A stretch of 64,000 nt of DNA from Streptococcus infantis (GCF_021497965.1 NZ_CP046525.1:558001-622000); one strand, 5' to 3'. Counted from the stretch's first letter, positions 36,180-45,312 are shown. Notes: generated by a model not told the origin, from the sequence alone. Numbers and translations are program-made.

Positions 36180-36968
36180 ATGGCAAATTTATTAGAAAAA
36201 ACAAGAAAAATTACGTCTATCCTGAAGCGTGCGGAAGAAAAGCTTCAAGATGACCTACCATACAATGCAATTACACGTCAATTGGCTGATATTATTGACT
36301 GTAATGCCTGTATTTTAAATAGTAAGGGACGTCTTCTAGGATATTTTATGCGCTACAAGACCAATAATGACCGTGTAGAGCAATTTTTCCAATCAAAGAT
36401 TTTCCCTGATGAATATATTCAAGGGGCTAACATGATCTACGATACGGAGGCTAACCTCCCGGTGGAGCATGATTTGACCGTTTTCCCAACAGAAAGTCGT
36501 TCAGACTTTCCTGATGGATTGACTACGATTGCTCCGATTCATGTTTCTGGTATCCGCTTGGGTTCTTTGATTATTTGGCGTAATGACAAGAAATTTGAAG
36601 AAGAGGACTTGATCCTTGTTGAGATTGCAAGCACTGTAGTTGGAATTCAATTGTTGAACTTCCAACGTGAAGAAGACGAGAAAAATATTCGTCGTCGTAC
36701 AGCAGTCACTATGGCAGTTAATACCCTTTCTTATTCTGAATTGCGAGCAGTATCAGCTATTTTAGGAGAACTAAATGGTAATGAAGGTCAATTGACAGCT
36801 TCTATCATTGCAGATCGTATCGGTATTACACGTTCGGTGATTGTCAATGCTCTTCGTAAACTCGAATCAGCAGGGATTATTGAAAGTCGTTCTCTTGGTA
36901 TGAAAGGAACTTATCTCAAAGTTCTAATCCCAGATATTTTTGAAGAAGTGAAAAAGAGGAACTATTAA
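36180..36968 (+). CDS. codY: Global nutritional regulator CodY
   Basis: Represses amino acid transport and biosynthesis genes when branched-chain amino acids (and in some bacteria GTP) are plentiful. The 262 residues comprise an N-terminal GAF domain for ligand binding (about 1-155; [27 protein letters not shown]) and a C-terminal winged helix ([46 protein letters not shown]). It overlaps pncA by one base (TAATG). A CodY box just upstream suggests autoregulation. Confidence 0.97.
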   Translation: MANLLEKTRKITSILKRAEEKLQDDLPYNAITRQLADIIDCNACILNSKGRLLGYFMRYKTNNDRVEQFFQSKIFPDEYIQGANMIYDTEANLPVEHDLTVFPTESRSDFPDGLTTIAPIHVSGIRLGSLIIWRNDKKFEEEDLILVEIASTVVGIQLLNFQREEDEKNIRRRTAVTMAVNTLSYSELRAVSAILGELNGNEGQLTASIIADRIGITRSVIVNALRKLESAGIIESRSLGMKGTYLKVLIPDIFEEVKKRNY

Positions 36969-37543
36969 TGGCTAAGGCACTAATTTCTATTGATTATACA
37001 GAAGATTTTGTAGCGGATCATGGGAAACTGACTGCGGGTGCTCCAGCTCAAGCAATATCTGATGATATATATGCGGTGACCCAAAAGGCTTTTGAACGTG
37101 GAGATTATATCTTTTTTACAATCGATGCCCATGAAGAAAATGATGTTTTTCATCCTGAAAGTAAACTCTTCCCGCCACATAACATTATTGGGACTAGTGG
37201 ACGAAATTTGTATGGCAAGTTAGCCGACTTCTATCAGGAACATGCTGATGATAGTCGTGTTTTCTGGATGGACAAGCGTCACTATTCAGCATTTTCTGGG
37301 ACAGATTTGGATATCCGTCTCAGAGAGCGTAAAGTGGATACTGTCATTTTGACGGGAGTTCTTACAGATATTTGTGTCTTGCATACAGCCATTGATGCTT
37401 ATAATCTTGGTTATCAGATAGAAGTTGTGAAACCGGCAGTAGCATCCATTTGGCCTGAGAATCATGCCTTTGCACTTGGACATTTTAAGAATACACTTGG
37501 TGCGAAATTGGTTGATGAAAATTTGCTTGAAATTACAGAATAA
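36968..37543 (+). CDS. pncA: Nicotinamidase (cysteine hydrolase family)
   Basis: Hydrolyses nicotinamide to nicotinate, feeding PncB and NadE. The 191 residues are an isochorismatase-fold protein with the catalytic Asp at residue 8 (ISIDYTEDFV), a lysine in MDKRHYSAFSGTDL and the nucleophile cysteine in VILTGVLTDICVLHTAIDA. The metal-binding region TIDAHEEND...FPPHNI, with D, H and H, supports nicotinamidase over other family members. Its ATG shares a base with the codY stop, so it is part of the CodY-autoregulated transcript. Confidence 0.9.
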   Translation: MAKALISIDYTEDFVADHGKLTAGAPAQAISDDIYAVTQKAFERGDYIFFTIDAHEENDVFHPESKLFPPHNIIGTSGRNLYGKLADFYQEHADDSRVFWMDKRHYSAFSGTDLDIRLRERKVDTVILTGVLTDICVLHTAIDAYNLGYQIEVVKPAVASIWPENHAFALGHFKNTLGAKLVDENLLEITE

Positions 37544-37576
37544 TACATTTCAAGATGAAAAAATCTGAAAAAAGTC

Positions 37577-37605
37577 TTGACAATTTTTTTCAAAGTTGAT
37601 ATACT
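37577..37605 (+). promoter_or_regulatory. tRNA-Leu promoter
   Basis: Consensus TTGACA (37577-37582), 17-base spacer, TATACT (37600-37605), 15 bases before the tRNA. Confidence 0.75.
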
Positions 37606-37620
37606 AGTAAAGTAATCGAC

Positions 37621-37706
37621 GCGGGGATGGCGGAATTGGCAGACGCGCAGGACTAAGGATCCTGTGACCGCTTTAGGTCGTGAGGGTTCAAGTCCCTCTC
37701 TCCGCA
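37621..37706 (+). tRNA. tRNA-Leu (anticodon AAG)
   Basis: A class II tRNA of 86 bases with long variable arm. The acceptor arms are GCGGGGA and TCTCCGC with discriminator A; CCA is not encoded. The anticodon stem CAGGA/TCCTG encloses loop CTAAGGA, giving anticodon AAG (reads CUU, and other CUN if A34 becomes inosine). The T arm is GAGGGTTCAAGTCCCTC. Confidence 0.95.
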
Positions 37707-37710
37707 TAGG

Positions 37711-37781
37711 AAAAGAGTTAGCTTTGGCTAGCTCTTTATTTTTTTACCATTTGAGGGCAAATTTTATTTGCTCTTTTTTAT
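37711..37781 (+). terminator. tRNA-Leu terminators (two in tandem)
   Basis: First hairpin AAAGAGTTAGC/GCTAGCTCTTT with loop TTTG and ATTTTTTT (37712-37745). Second, GAGGGCAAAT/ATTTGCTC with a bulge and T6 (37752-37780). Confidence 0.75.
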
Positions 37782-37838
37782 TTCATAAACATTTCATATT
37801 TGAATATTATAATGGATTTACAAATATGGAGGTGCTAT

Positions 37839-39116
37839 ATGAATCCCACTCAAAGAGCTTGGGCTTATGTCAGCAGAAAACGACTGAGAAGTCTCATATT
37901 ATTCTTGATTCTATTTGTTTTATTGGCAGGAATATCAGCTTGTTTGACGCTTATGAAGTCCAACAAAACAGTAGAAAATAATCTTTATCGCTCACTGAAT
38001 ACATCTTTTTCGATTAAAAGAATCGAAGCAGATCAGACTTTTCAACTGTCTCAACTAGATGACCTTAAAATGATAAAGGGCCTTGAGAAGATTTCACCTG
38101 AGCTAGAAACAATAGCCAAGTTAACTGACAAAGAAGTCGTTACTGGAGAACAAAGTATCCAAAGGGATGATTTGACAGAGGCTGAAAAAAATCTTATCAG
38201 TTTGATTGCTTTGGAAGATTCTTCCAAGGATGTTTCTTTTACAAGTTCCGCCTTTACCCTTAAAGAAGGAAGACATATCGAAAAAGGGGATCGAAAAAAA
38301 ATCTTAATCCACGAAGATTTAGCCAAGAAAAACAATCTAAAAGTAGGAGAGAAGATTAGCTTAAACCCTGCTCAAGTAGAAGAAAATAGTGGACAAACAC
38401 TAGATTATGAAATCGTAGGTGTTTTCTCAGGTCAGAAGCAAGAGAAATTTACAGGTCTATCATCAGACTTTAGTGAAAATACGGTCTATACAGACTACGA
38501 AAGTAGCCAAAATTTACTTGGCAACAAGGAAGCTCAAGTTACTGCAGCCCGTTTCTATCTTGAAAATCCAAAAGATATGGATGGTATCATTCAAGAGGTT
38601 GAAAAGTTATCCCTGGAAAACCAAGGGTTCCAAGTTGAAAAGGAAAATAAGGCCTTTGAACAAATCAAGGATTCAGTTTCGACCTTCCAAACCTTCTTAC
38701 AGATTTTCCTCTATGGCATTATGATTGCTGGTGTAGGGGCGCTGATATTGGTCTTGTCACTTTGGTTACGAGAGCGAGTCTACGAGGTTGGTATTTTATT
38801 GGCACTAGGGAAGGGAAAAGGAGCAATCTTTAGCCAATTCTGCCTGGAAGTCATCATAGTTTCATTGGCAGCTATTCTGCCAGCATTTGTGGCTGGGAAT
38901 GCTATTACTTCCTATCTCTTGAAGACTGTACTAGCAAGCGGTGACCAAGCTGCACTACAAGATACGCTAGCAAAAGCGACTAATCTTTCAACCAGTCTTC
39001 TTTCATTTGGAGAATCTTATGTCTTTCTCCTTGTGATTAGCTGCTTGTCAGTTGCACTTTGTTTTATCTTTTTATTTAGAAAATCACCAAAAGAAATATT
39101 ATCATCTATTAGTTAA
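37839..39116 (+). CDS. vex1: ABC transporter permease Vex1
   Basis: Permease of the Vex exporter. The 425 residues have a FtsX/MacB-type layout: helix at about 18-40 (SLILFLILFVLLAGISACLTL), a large extracellular domain (about 45-290), then three helices in the C-terminal third. The length equals that of pneumococcal Vex1 as I recall it. Order vex1-vex2-vex3-vncR-vncS-fba is the pneumococcal order. GGAGG is seven bases before the ATG. The exported substrate is not established here; Pep27, the peptide linked to it in pneumococcus, is not seen in this locus. Confidence 0.92.
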   Translation: MNPTQRAWAYVSRKRLRSLILFLILFVLLAGISACLTLMKSNKTVENNLYRSLNTSFSIKRIEADQTFQLSQLDDLKMIKGLEKISPELETIAKLTDKEVVTGEQSIQRDDLTEAEKNLISLIALEDSSKDVSFTSSAFTLKEGRHIEKGDRKKILIHEDLAKKNNLKVGEKISLNPAQVEENSGQTLDYEIVGVFSGQKQEKFTGLSSDFSENTVYTDYESSQNLLGNKEAQVTAARFYLENPKDMDGIIQEVEKLSLENQGFQVEKENKAFEQIKDSVSTFQTFLQIFLYGIMIAGVGALILVLSLWLRERVYEVGILLALGKGKGAIFSQFCLEVIIVSLAAILPAFVAGNAITSYLLKTVLASGDQAALQDTLAKATNLSTSLLSFGESYVFLLVISCLSVALCFIFLFRKSPKEILSSIS

Positions 39117-39129
39117 TAAAGGAGAAATC

Positions 39130-39777
39130 ATGACTTTACTACAATTACAAGATCTTACTTATCGTTATAAAAATACTGCAGAAGCAGTCTTGTATAAAAT
39201 CAATTACGATTTTGAACCTGGAAAATTCTATAGTATCATTGGAGAATCAGGGGCAGGGAAATCTACGCTCTTGTCCCTATTGGCAGGACTTGATAGCCCA
39301 GTCGAAGGAGCAATCTTATTCGAAGGTAAGGACATTCGTGAACAAGGTTATTCTTATCACCGTATGCACCATATCTCACTAGTTTTCCAAAACTATAACT
39401 TGATTGATTATCTTTCTCCATTGGAAAATATCCGCTTGGTTAATAAGAAGGCTAGCAAGGATACGCTTCTTGAACTTGGTTTAGATGAAAGTCAGATCAA
39501 GCGAAATGTTCTTCAATTATCAGGTGGGCAGCAACAACGTGTTGCCATTGCTCGTAGCCTTGTATCTGAAGCACCCGTGATTTTAGCGGATGAACCAACC
39601 GGAAACCTAGATCCTAAGACAGCTGGGGATATCATCGAACTCCTCAAATCTCTTGCTGAGAAAACAGGCAAGTGTGTGATCGTTGTGACCCACAGTAAGG
39701 AAGTAGCACAGGCGTCAGATATTACACTGGAATTGAAGGATAAAAAGCTGACTGAAACAAGAAAAAAAAGTAACTAA
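39130..39777 (+). CDS. vex2: ABC transporter ATP-binding protein Vex2
   Basis: The ATPase of the Vex exporter, 215 residues, MacB/LolD type. Walker A is [14 protein letters not shown], the signature [15 protein letters not shown] and Walker [14 protein letters not shown], with the H-loop in CVIVVTHS. The ATG at 39130 is chosen because AGGAG lies six bases upstream, 13 bases after vex1; the frame is open further upstream but only through vex1. It should form a complex with Vex1 and Vex3, both FtsX-type permeases. Confidence 0.93.
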   Translation: MTLLQLQDLTYRYKNTAEAVLYKINYDFEPGKFYSIIGESGAGKSTLLSLLAGLDSPVEGAILFEGKDIREQGYSYHRMHHISLVFQNYNLIDYLSPLENIRLVNKKASKDTLLELGLDESQIKRNVLQLSGGQQQRVAIARSLVSEAPVILADEPTGNLDPKTAGDIIELLKSLAEKTGKCVIVVTHSKEVAQASDITLELKDKKLTETRKKSN

Positions 39778-39822
39778 ATCTTTTAAATATATATAAGTGA
39801 AGTAAATCTAGAAAGGAATCTT

Positions 39823-41202
39823 ATGTTACACAACGCATTTGCCTATGTCACAAGAAAATTTTTTAAGTCGCTTGTGATCTTTCTTATCATTCTTTTGATG
39901 GCTAGTTTGAGTTTGGTCGGCTTGTCTATCAAGGGTGCGACAGCCAAGGCTTCTCAAGAAACCTTTAAAAATATCACCAATAGTTTTTCGATGCAAATCA
40001 ATCGTAGAGTCAACCAAGGAACTCCACGTGGTGCTGGGAATATAAAAGGTGAAGATATCAAAAGAATTACTGAAAATAAGGCCATCGAATCTTACATCAA
40101 ACGGATCAATGCTATCGGTGATTTAACAGGCTACGAATTGATTGAGACACCTGAAACCAAGAAAAATCTAACGCCAGATCGAGCTCAACGTTTTGGAAGT
40201 AGCTTGATGATAACAGGTGTCAATGACTCTTCTAAAGAAGACAAGTTTGTATCAGGCTCTTATAAACTGGTTGAAGGTGAGCATTTAAAAAATGACGACA
40301 AGTACCAAATTCTCATGCATAAAGATTTGGCAGAAAAGCATGGATGGAAGGTAGGAGACAAGGTCAAACTTAACTCCAATATCTACGATGCGGATAATGA
40401 AAAAGGAGCCAAGGAAACAGTAGAAGTCACTATTAAAGGACTTTTTGATGGACATAACAAATCTGCTGTGACCTACTCACAGGAACTATATGAAAATACA
40501 GCAATCACAGATATTCACACAGCTGCCCAACTCTATGGATATACAGAAGATACAGCTATCTATGGAGATGCTACCTTCTTTGTGGCTGGAGATAAGAACA
40601 TCGATACGGTCATGCAAGAAATAGGATCCATCAACGGTATCAACTGGAAGATGTATAGCTTAATCAAGAGTTCATCAAACTATCCTGCTCTTGAACAATC
40701 CATCTCAGGCATGTACAAGATGGCTAATCTCCTCTTCTGGGGTAGCTTGAGCTTCTCAGTTCTCCTACTTGCTCTCTTACTCACGCTATGGATTAACGCC
40801 CGTCGTAAAGAGGTTGGAATTCTTCTTTCCATTGGTCTTAAACAAGTAAGTATTCTAGGTCAATTTATCACAGAAGCAGTTATGATTGCAATTCCAGCAC
40901 TAATTTCAGCTTACTTCTTAGCTAACTATACTGCTCGTGCCATTGGAAATACAGTGCTTGCAAATGTCACATCAGATGTGGCTAAGCAAGCTAGTAAGGC
41001 AGCCCAAGCCTCTAATCTTGGCGGTGGTGCAGAAGTGGACGGCTTTAGCAAGACTCTTTCAAGTTTAGATATATCCATTCAATCTTCTGACTTTGCTATT
41101 ATCTTTGTACTTGGCTTGGTTCTAGTGGTACTAGTTATGGCACTTGCTTCAAGTAATCTCCTATTTAAACAACCAAAAGAACTCTTGTTGGATAGTGAAT
41201 AA
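39823..41202 (+). CDS. vex3: ABC transporter permease Vex3
   Basis: The second FtsX/MacB-type permease, 459 residues, with an N-terminal helix (about 12-32), a long extracellular domain and three C-terminal helices (about 300-325, 345-365 and 425-448). It shares the domain layout of Vex1 (KVGDKVKLN in both) but the sequences diverge. GAAAGGAA precedes the ATG. In pneumococcus a pep27 gene lies between vex3 and vncR; here only 70 bases separate them. Confidence 0.92.
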   Translation: MLHNAFAYVTRKFFKSLVIFLIILLMASLSLVGLSIKGATAKASQETFKNITNSFSMQINRRVNQGTPRGAGNIKGEDIKRITENKAIESYIKRINAIGDLTGYELIETPETKKNLTPDRAQRFGSSLMITGVNDSSKEDKFVSGSYKLVEGEHLKNDDKYQILMHKDLAEKHGWKVGDKVKLNSNIYDADNEKGAKETVEVTIKGLFDGHNKSAVTYSQELYENTAITDIHTAAQLYGYTEDTAIYGDATFFVAGDKNIDTVMQEIGSINGINWKMYSLIKSSSNYPALEQSISGMYKMANLLFWGSLSFSVLLLALLLTLWINARRKEVGILLSIGLKQVSILGQFITEAVMIAIPALISAYFLANYTARAIGNTVLANVTSDVAKQASKAAQASNLGGGAEVDGFSKTLSSLDISIQSSDFAIIFVLGLVLVVLVMALASSNLLFKQPKELLLDSE

Positions 41203-41208
41203 AAAACT

Positions 41209-41255
41209 TGCTACCTATTCTCACTCAAATGAGATATAATATAGGTAGCATTTTT
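41209..41255 (+). terminator. Terminator with an embedded vncR -10 box
   Basis: Arms TGCTACCTAT (41209-41218) and ATAGGTAGCA (41241-41250) followed by TTTTT. The loop contains TATAAT (41235-41240), the likely -10 of vncRS, so the vex terminator and vncR promoter are superposed. Confidence 0.65.
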
Positions 41256-41272
41256 GATAGAAAAGGATTTAT

Positions 41273-41929
41273 ATGAAAATTCTAATTGTAGAAGATGAAG
41301 ACATGATCCGTGAGGGAATTAGTGATTACTTGGCGGATTGTGGATATGAAACCATTCAGGCTGCAGATGGTCAAGAAGCCTTAGAACAATTTTCAAATCA
41401 CCAAATAGCTCTGGTTCTCTTAGATATTCAAATGCCTAAACTCAATGGTTTAGAGGTTTTGTCAGAAATCCGTAAGACCAGCCAAGTTCCAGTCTTGATG
41501 TTGACAGCCTTTCAGGACGAAGAGTATAAAATGAGTGCCTTTGCCTCACTAGCAGATGGATATCTAGAAAAGCCTTTTTCCCTATCTTTGTTAAAGGTAC
41601 GAGTAGATGCTATTTTCAAGCGTTATTATGATACTGGTCGAACCTTTTCCTATAAGGATACCAAGGTTGATTTTGACAGTTATAGAGCTAGTGTAGCGGG
41701 GAAAGATGTTTCTGTGAATGCAAAAGAACTAGAAATCTTAGATTATCTGGTCAAAAATGAAGGTAAAGCCTTAACTCGGTCGCAGATTATCGATGCTGTT
41801 TGGAAGGTGACAGATGAGGTTCCATTTGACCGAGTGATCGATGTCTATATCAAGGAACTACGGAAAAAACTAGACTTAGACTGTATTCTTACCGTGCGGA
41901 ATGTCGGCTATAAATTGGAGAGAACATGA
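41273..41929 (+). CDS. vncR: Response regulator VncR
   Basis: An OmpR-family response regulator of 218 residues. The receiver domain has the acidic pocket (VEDED at 6-10), the phosphorylated aspartate in LVLLDIQMP and the lysine in GYLEKPF; the C-terminal winged helix follows (VNAKELEILDYLVKNEGKALTRSQIIDAVW). It overlaps vncS by four bases. AAAAGGA precedes the ATG. In pneumococcus VncRS is linked to control of the vex locus and was once proposed to trigger autolysis; that claim is disputed. Confidence 0.93.
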   Translation: MKILIVEDEDMIREGISDYLADCGYETIQAADGQEALEQFSNHQIALVLLDIQMPKLNGLEVLSEIRKTSQVPVLMLTAFQDEEYKMSAFASLADGYLEKPFSLSLLKVRVDAIFKRYYDTGRTFSYKDTKVDFDSYRASVAGKDVSVNAKELEILDYLVKNEGKALTRSQIIDAVWKVTDEVPFDRVIDVYIKELRKKLDLDCILTVRNVGYKLERT

Positions 41930-43257
41930 AAAGACTGAGTTTATTTAAAAAGATTTTTATCTATACCTTCTCGGTATTCTGTACCTTAGTCATTTGTTTG
42001 CATTTGGCCATCTATTTCCTCTTTCCTACTACCTATCTCAGTCATCGTCAGGAGAGTATCGGACAGAAGGCAACAGAAATTGCTCAAACCCTCCAAGGAA
42101 AAGACAGTCAAACTATCCAGGAAGTACTTGAACTTTATTCTCAAAGTAGCGATATAAAGGGAACCATCAAGGGTGAAATGACTCAGGATAAGTTAGAAGT
42201 CAAGGACAATCTTCCAATTGATAGAGATCGACAGACGGCCTCCTTGGTCATTGAGGAAAGAGAGGTCCAATCTAAGGATGATCAGACCTTGACCATACAG
42301 TTTATTGCTTCTATGGATTTGCAGAAAGAAGCAGAAGATATGAGTCTGCAATTCCTACCCTATACTCTGTTAGCTTCCTTTCTGATTTCACTCCTGATTG
42401 CTTATATCTATGCGAGAACTATCGTAGCTCCGATATTGGAAATCAAGCGAGTAACTCGAAGGATGATGGACTTGGATGCAGAAGTGAGATTGCGCGTGGA
42501 TTCCAAGGATGAGATTGGGGATCTCAAGGAGCAAATCAATAGTCTCTATCAGCATCTCTTGACCGTCATTGCGGACTTGCATGAGAAAAATGAATCCATC
42601 CTCCAGTTAGAAAAGATGAAGGTTGAGTTTTTGCGAGGAGCTTCCCATGAACTGAAAACACCTCTAGCTAGTCTGAAAATTCTTCTGGAAAATATGCAAG
42701 CAAACATTGGGCGCTACAAAGACCGTGACTATTACCTGGGAGTTTCTTTGGGTATCGTGGATGATTTAAGCCACCACGTGCAGCAGATTTTATCCCTTTC
42801 TTCCGTTCAGGAATTACGAGATAAAAAGGAGGAAATCAACCTTCTTGAGATGACTAATCTTCTATTGAAGGACTATGACTTGTTAGCCAAGGAGAGAGAA
42901 ATCACTGTAGAGAATCAACTCACTAACCAACAAACTTATCTAAATCCTTCTGTACTCAAGCTGATTCTTTCAAATCTTATCAGTAATGCGGTGAAGCATT
43001 CTATCCAAGGTGGCTATCTAAAAATTGGGACAGAAGATGACTGGTTTTTTATTGAAAATACCTGTACAACAGAAGAGCAAGATAAGTTTGAACAATCCTT
43101 TACAACTTCTAGTCGCCAAAGTAAGGGAGCTGGTTTGGGACTATTTGTGGTCAAGAGTTTATTAGAGAACGAAGAAATTGACTATTATTTTGAAAGAGAT
43201 GAGAATCACTTAGTATTTTTCATGAAGCTACCACAGGTCAATCCGGAAAGTGATTAA
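41926..43257 (+). CDS. vncS: Sensor histidine kinase VncS
   Basis: A membrane histidine kinase of 443 residues. Two helices (about 10-29 and 145-165) flank an extracellular sensor domain of about 115 residues. A HAMP segment follows (ARTIVAPILEIKRVTRRMMDLDAEVRL), then the H box SHELKTPLASLKILLENM, N box NLISNAVKHS and G box GAGLGLFVV. The ATG lies in the vncR stop region (ATGA, four-base overlap), so kinase and regulator are made together. Confidence 0.93.
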   Translation: MKRLSLFKKIFIYTFSVFCTLVICLHLAIYFLFPTTYLSHRQESIGQKATEIAQTLQGKDSQTIQEVLELYSQSSDIKGTIKGEMTQDKLEVKDNLPIDRDRQTASLVIEEREVQSKDDQTLTIQFIASMDLQKEAEDMSLQFLPYTLLASFLISLLIAYIYARTIVAPILEIKRVTRRMMDLDAEVRLRVDSKDEIGDLKEQINSLYQHLLTVIADLHEKNESILQLEKMKVEFLRGASHELKTPLASLKILLENMQANIGRYKDRDYYLGVSLGIVDDLSHHVQQILSLSSVQELRDKKEEINLLEMTNLLLKDYDLLAKEREITVENQLTNQQTYLNPSVLKLILSNLISNAVKHSIQGGYLKIGTEDDWFFIENTCTTEEQDKFEQSFTTSSRQSKGAGLGLFVVKSLLENEEIDYYFERDENHLVFFMKLPQVNPESD

Positions 43258-43333
43258 GAAAGGGTTTACATCAATCTGATTGGAAGAAATTCAATCTAAA
43301 GTATGGGAAAAACTAGATTTTTTTATCAAAAAG

Positions 43334-43342
43334 TGATAAAAT
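43334..43342 (+). promoter_or_regulatory. fba promoter (extended -10)
   Basis: TGA-TAAAAT. The leader then holds ATGGGATATCCCAT (43354-43367), a perfect 14-base palindrome just before the AGGAGG ribosome-binding site. Confidence 0.45.
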
Positions 43343-43392
43343 GAACAATGTAAATGGGATATCCCATAAAAATATACAGGAGGCCTGATAAA

Positions 43393-44274
43393 ATGGCAAT
43401 CGTTTCAGCAGAAAAATTTGTCCAAGCAGCTCGTGACAACGGTTATGCAGTTGGTGGATTTAACACAAACAACCTTGAGTGGACTCAAGCTATCTTGCGC
43501 GCAGCAGAAGCTAAAAAAGCTCCAGTTTTGATCCAAACTTCAATGGGTGCTGCTAAATACATGGGTGGTTACAAAGTTGCTCGCAACTTGATCGCTAACC
43601 TTGTAGAATCAATGGGTATCACTGTACCAGTAGCTATCCACCTTGACCACGGTCACTACGAAGATGCACTTGAGTGTATTCAAGTTGGTTATACTTCAGT
43701 AATGTTTGACGGTTCACACCTTCCAGTTGAAGAAAACCTTGAAAAAGCTCGTAAAGTTGTAGAATTTGCTCATGCAAATGGTGTATCAGTAGAAGCTGAA
43801 GTTGGAACTATCGGTGGTGAAGAAGACGGAATCATCGGTGATGGCGAATTGGCTCCAATCGAAGACGCTAAAGCAATGGTTGCAACTGGTATCGACTTCT
43901 TGGCAGCTGGTATCGGTAACATCCACGGTCCTTACCCTGCAAACTGGAAAGGTCTTCACCTTGACCACTTGCAAAAATTGACTGAAGCTGTACCAGGATT
44001 CCCAATCGTATTGCACGGTGGATCAGGTATTCCTGATGACCAAATCCAAGCAGCTATCAAACTTGGTGTTGCGAAAGTTAACGTTAACACTGAATGCCAA
44101 ATCGCATTCGCTAACGCAACTCGTAAATTTGCTCGTGACTACGAAGCAAACGAAGCAGAATACGACAAGAAAAAACTCTTCGACCCACGTAAATTCTTGG
44201 CTGACGGTGTAAAAGCTATCCAAGCATCAGTTGAAGAACGTATCGACGTATTCGGTTCAGAAGGTAAAGCTTAA
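43393..44274 (+). CDS. fba: Class II fructose-bisphosphate aldolase
   Basis: Glycolytic zinc aldolase, cleaving fructose-1,6-bisphosphate. The 293 residues show MAIVSAEKFVQAARDNGYAVGGFNTNN at the start, the zinc histidine motif AIHLDHGHYEDALECI, EAEVGTIGGEEDG and VLHGGSGIPD. Codon usage is strongly biased to preferred codons, as in highly expressed genes. I choose the ATG behind AGGAGG; an in-frame ATG 13 codons earlier lies within a palindrome and lacks a ribosome-binding site. The position after vncRS is as in pneumococcus. Confidence 0.97.
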   Translation: MAIVSAEKFVQAARDNGYAVGGFNTNNLEWTQAILRAAEAKKAPVLIQTSMGAAKYMGGYKVARNLIANLVESMGITVPVAIHLDHGHYEDALECIQVGYTSVMFDGSHLPVEENLEKARKVVEFAHANGVSVEAEVGTIGGEEDGIIGDGELAPIEDAKAMVATGIDFLAAGIGNIHGPYPANWKGLHLDHLQKLTEAVPGFPIVLHGGSGIPDDQIQAAIKLGVAKVNVNTECQIAFANATRKFARDYEANEAEYDKKKLFDPRKFLADGVKAIQASVEERIDVFGSEGKA

Positions 44275-44296
44275 TCTAGCTTAACCCTATAAAACA

Positions 44297-44326
44297 GAAA
44301 CCTGCCCCTGAGGGTGGGTTTTTTCG
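44297..44326 (+). terminator. fba terminator
   Basis: AACCTGCCC pairs with GGGTGGGTT (two G-T pairs) around CTGA, then TTTTC. Confidence 0.85.
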
Positions 44327-44441
44327 TTTTCTAACTCTTCTCAATCGTATTTAAAAAGTGATATAATGAAGATGGAAGAAAGCATTTAGTGATTTTTGGT
44401 AAAACTAGCTTTTTAATCAACCCTTGAAAGGAAAGATAGCC

Positions 44442-44789
44442 ATGATATTCGACCAGTCCTTGCAAGCCTACGTCCATGAAGTAGATGATGTTCTTGTGGC
44501 TTGGGAAGAAAAACCAAGTGGGAATTTTGAGGTGGGAGCTCAGTTGCTTGCATCCAATTACCATAGAAACAGGTCTCGTATTCTTGCATTTATATTGCCT
44601 CATTTACAAGAATTTTATGGTCATTTCACAGATGAAGAAGCTACTGAAAAATTGGGTAAACCCATCATCGAGCCAGAAAGACAAACCGTTACTTTCTGCG
44701 ATCAAACTTTTGATGATATTCATATCTTTTCTTTTGACTATCAGGGGCAGGCATTTGAGTGTCTGGAGAATTTTGCCATTGATGGTTAA
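44442..44789 (+). CDS. Hypothetical small acidic protein
   Basis: A 115-residue soluble protein I do not recognise. It is acidic with alternating hydrophobic residues (MIFDQSLQAYVHEVDDVLVAWEE, then QTFDDIHIFSFDYQGQAFECLENF) and no signal or membrane helix. I start at the ATG behind GAAAGGAAAG; a TTG six codons earlier is possible. It pairs with the next gene (37-base gap), also small and acidic. Such pairs are common among immunity proteins, but there is no toxin nearby and no direct support for that. Confidence 0.6.
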   Translation: MIFDQSLQAYVHEVDDVLVAWEEKPSGNFEVGAQLLASNYHRNRSRILAFILPHLQEFYGHFTDEEATEKLGKPIIEPERQTVTFCDQTFDDIHIFSFDYQGQAFECLENFAIDG

Positions 44790-44826
44790 GGTCTGTTTTC
44801 AGTATTAAAAAGAAGGAGAGAGACTG

Positions 44827-45225
44827 ATGAGTACTGCTGATTTTGTCTTTATTGAGAGTAAAGACCCCATATTCCTAGATTTACAAGCCTTTTGTACTGC
44901 TTTGATAGAAAAGTTCCCAGGTATTTTGATCAGAGAAAGGACGAATCCTGAAAAAGCTTACTCGCTTTCTTGGGATTATCAAAGTCCTCAGCTTACTTTG
45001 GAAAGTTCACTGAGTAGCAAGAAAAATGTTTTTGTGATTGATTACTTTGATTCAACGAACAGGTTACAAGATTATGCCTCCTATATCGTCTGGCTTCGGA
45101 AATGGTTTCCACCTGAAGAGAAGGTTTCCTTTTGTGATGAAGGATATGAGTATGTGTTTGAACTTCCTAGTGATTTATCCCAAAAGGAGTTTGAAAACTA
45201 CTTACGAACAAGATTTGATGAGTGA
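44827..45225 (+). CDS. Hypothetical small acidic protein
   Basis: A 132-residue soluble protein I do not recognise. It is acidic, with the readable core VFIESKDPIFLDLQAFCTALIEKFPGILIRERTNP and the end SDLSQKEFENYLRTRFDE. It has no signal peptide or membrane segment. AAGGAGAGAG precedes the ATG. It lies between the gene at 44442 and the hydrolase gene, with 37 and 87 bases to the neighbours. Function not inferable from the sequence; the immunity-type guess rests only on size and pairing. Confidence 0.6.
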   Translation: MSTADFVFIESKDPIFLDLQAFCTALIEKFPGILIRERTNPEKAYSLSWDYQSPQLTLESSLSSKKNVFVIDYFDSTNRLQDYASYIVWLRKWFPPEEKVSFCDEGYEYVFELPSDLSQKEFENYLRTRFDE

Positions 45226-45277
45226 AGAAGAAGTGTGAAAATGAAATATAGAATACTAGAGAAAAACCAATCTAAAT

Positions 45278-45306
45278 TTGCTAAAAGAGTCTAATTTTTG
45301 TACAAT
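45278..45306 (+). promoter_or_regulatory. Promoter of the hydrolase, predicted leaderless
   Basis: TTGCTA (45278-45283), exactly 17 bases, TACAAT (45301-45306). The expected transcription start is 45313, the first base of the ATG. Confidence 0.65.
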
Positions 45307-45312
45307 AATGCT

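Noticed and set aside
43354-43392. Upstream ATG of fba inside ATGGGATATCCCAT
   Set aside because: The codons fit no aldolase N-terminus, and AGGAGG is placed for the ATG at 43393.
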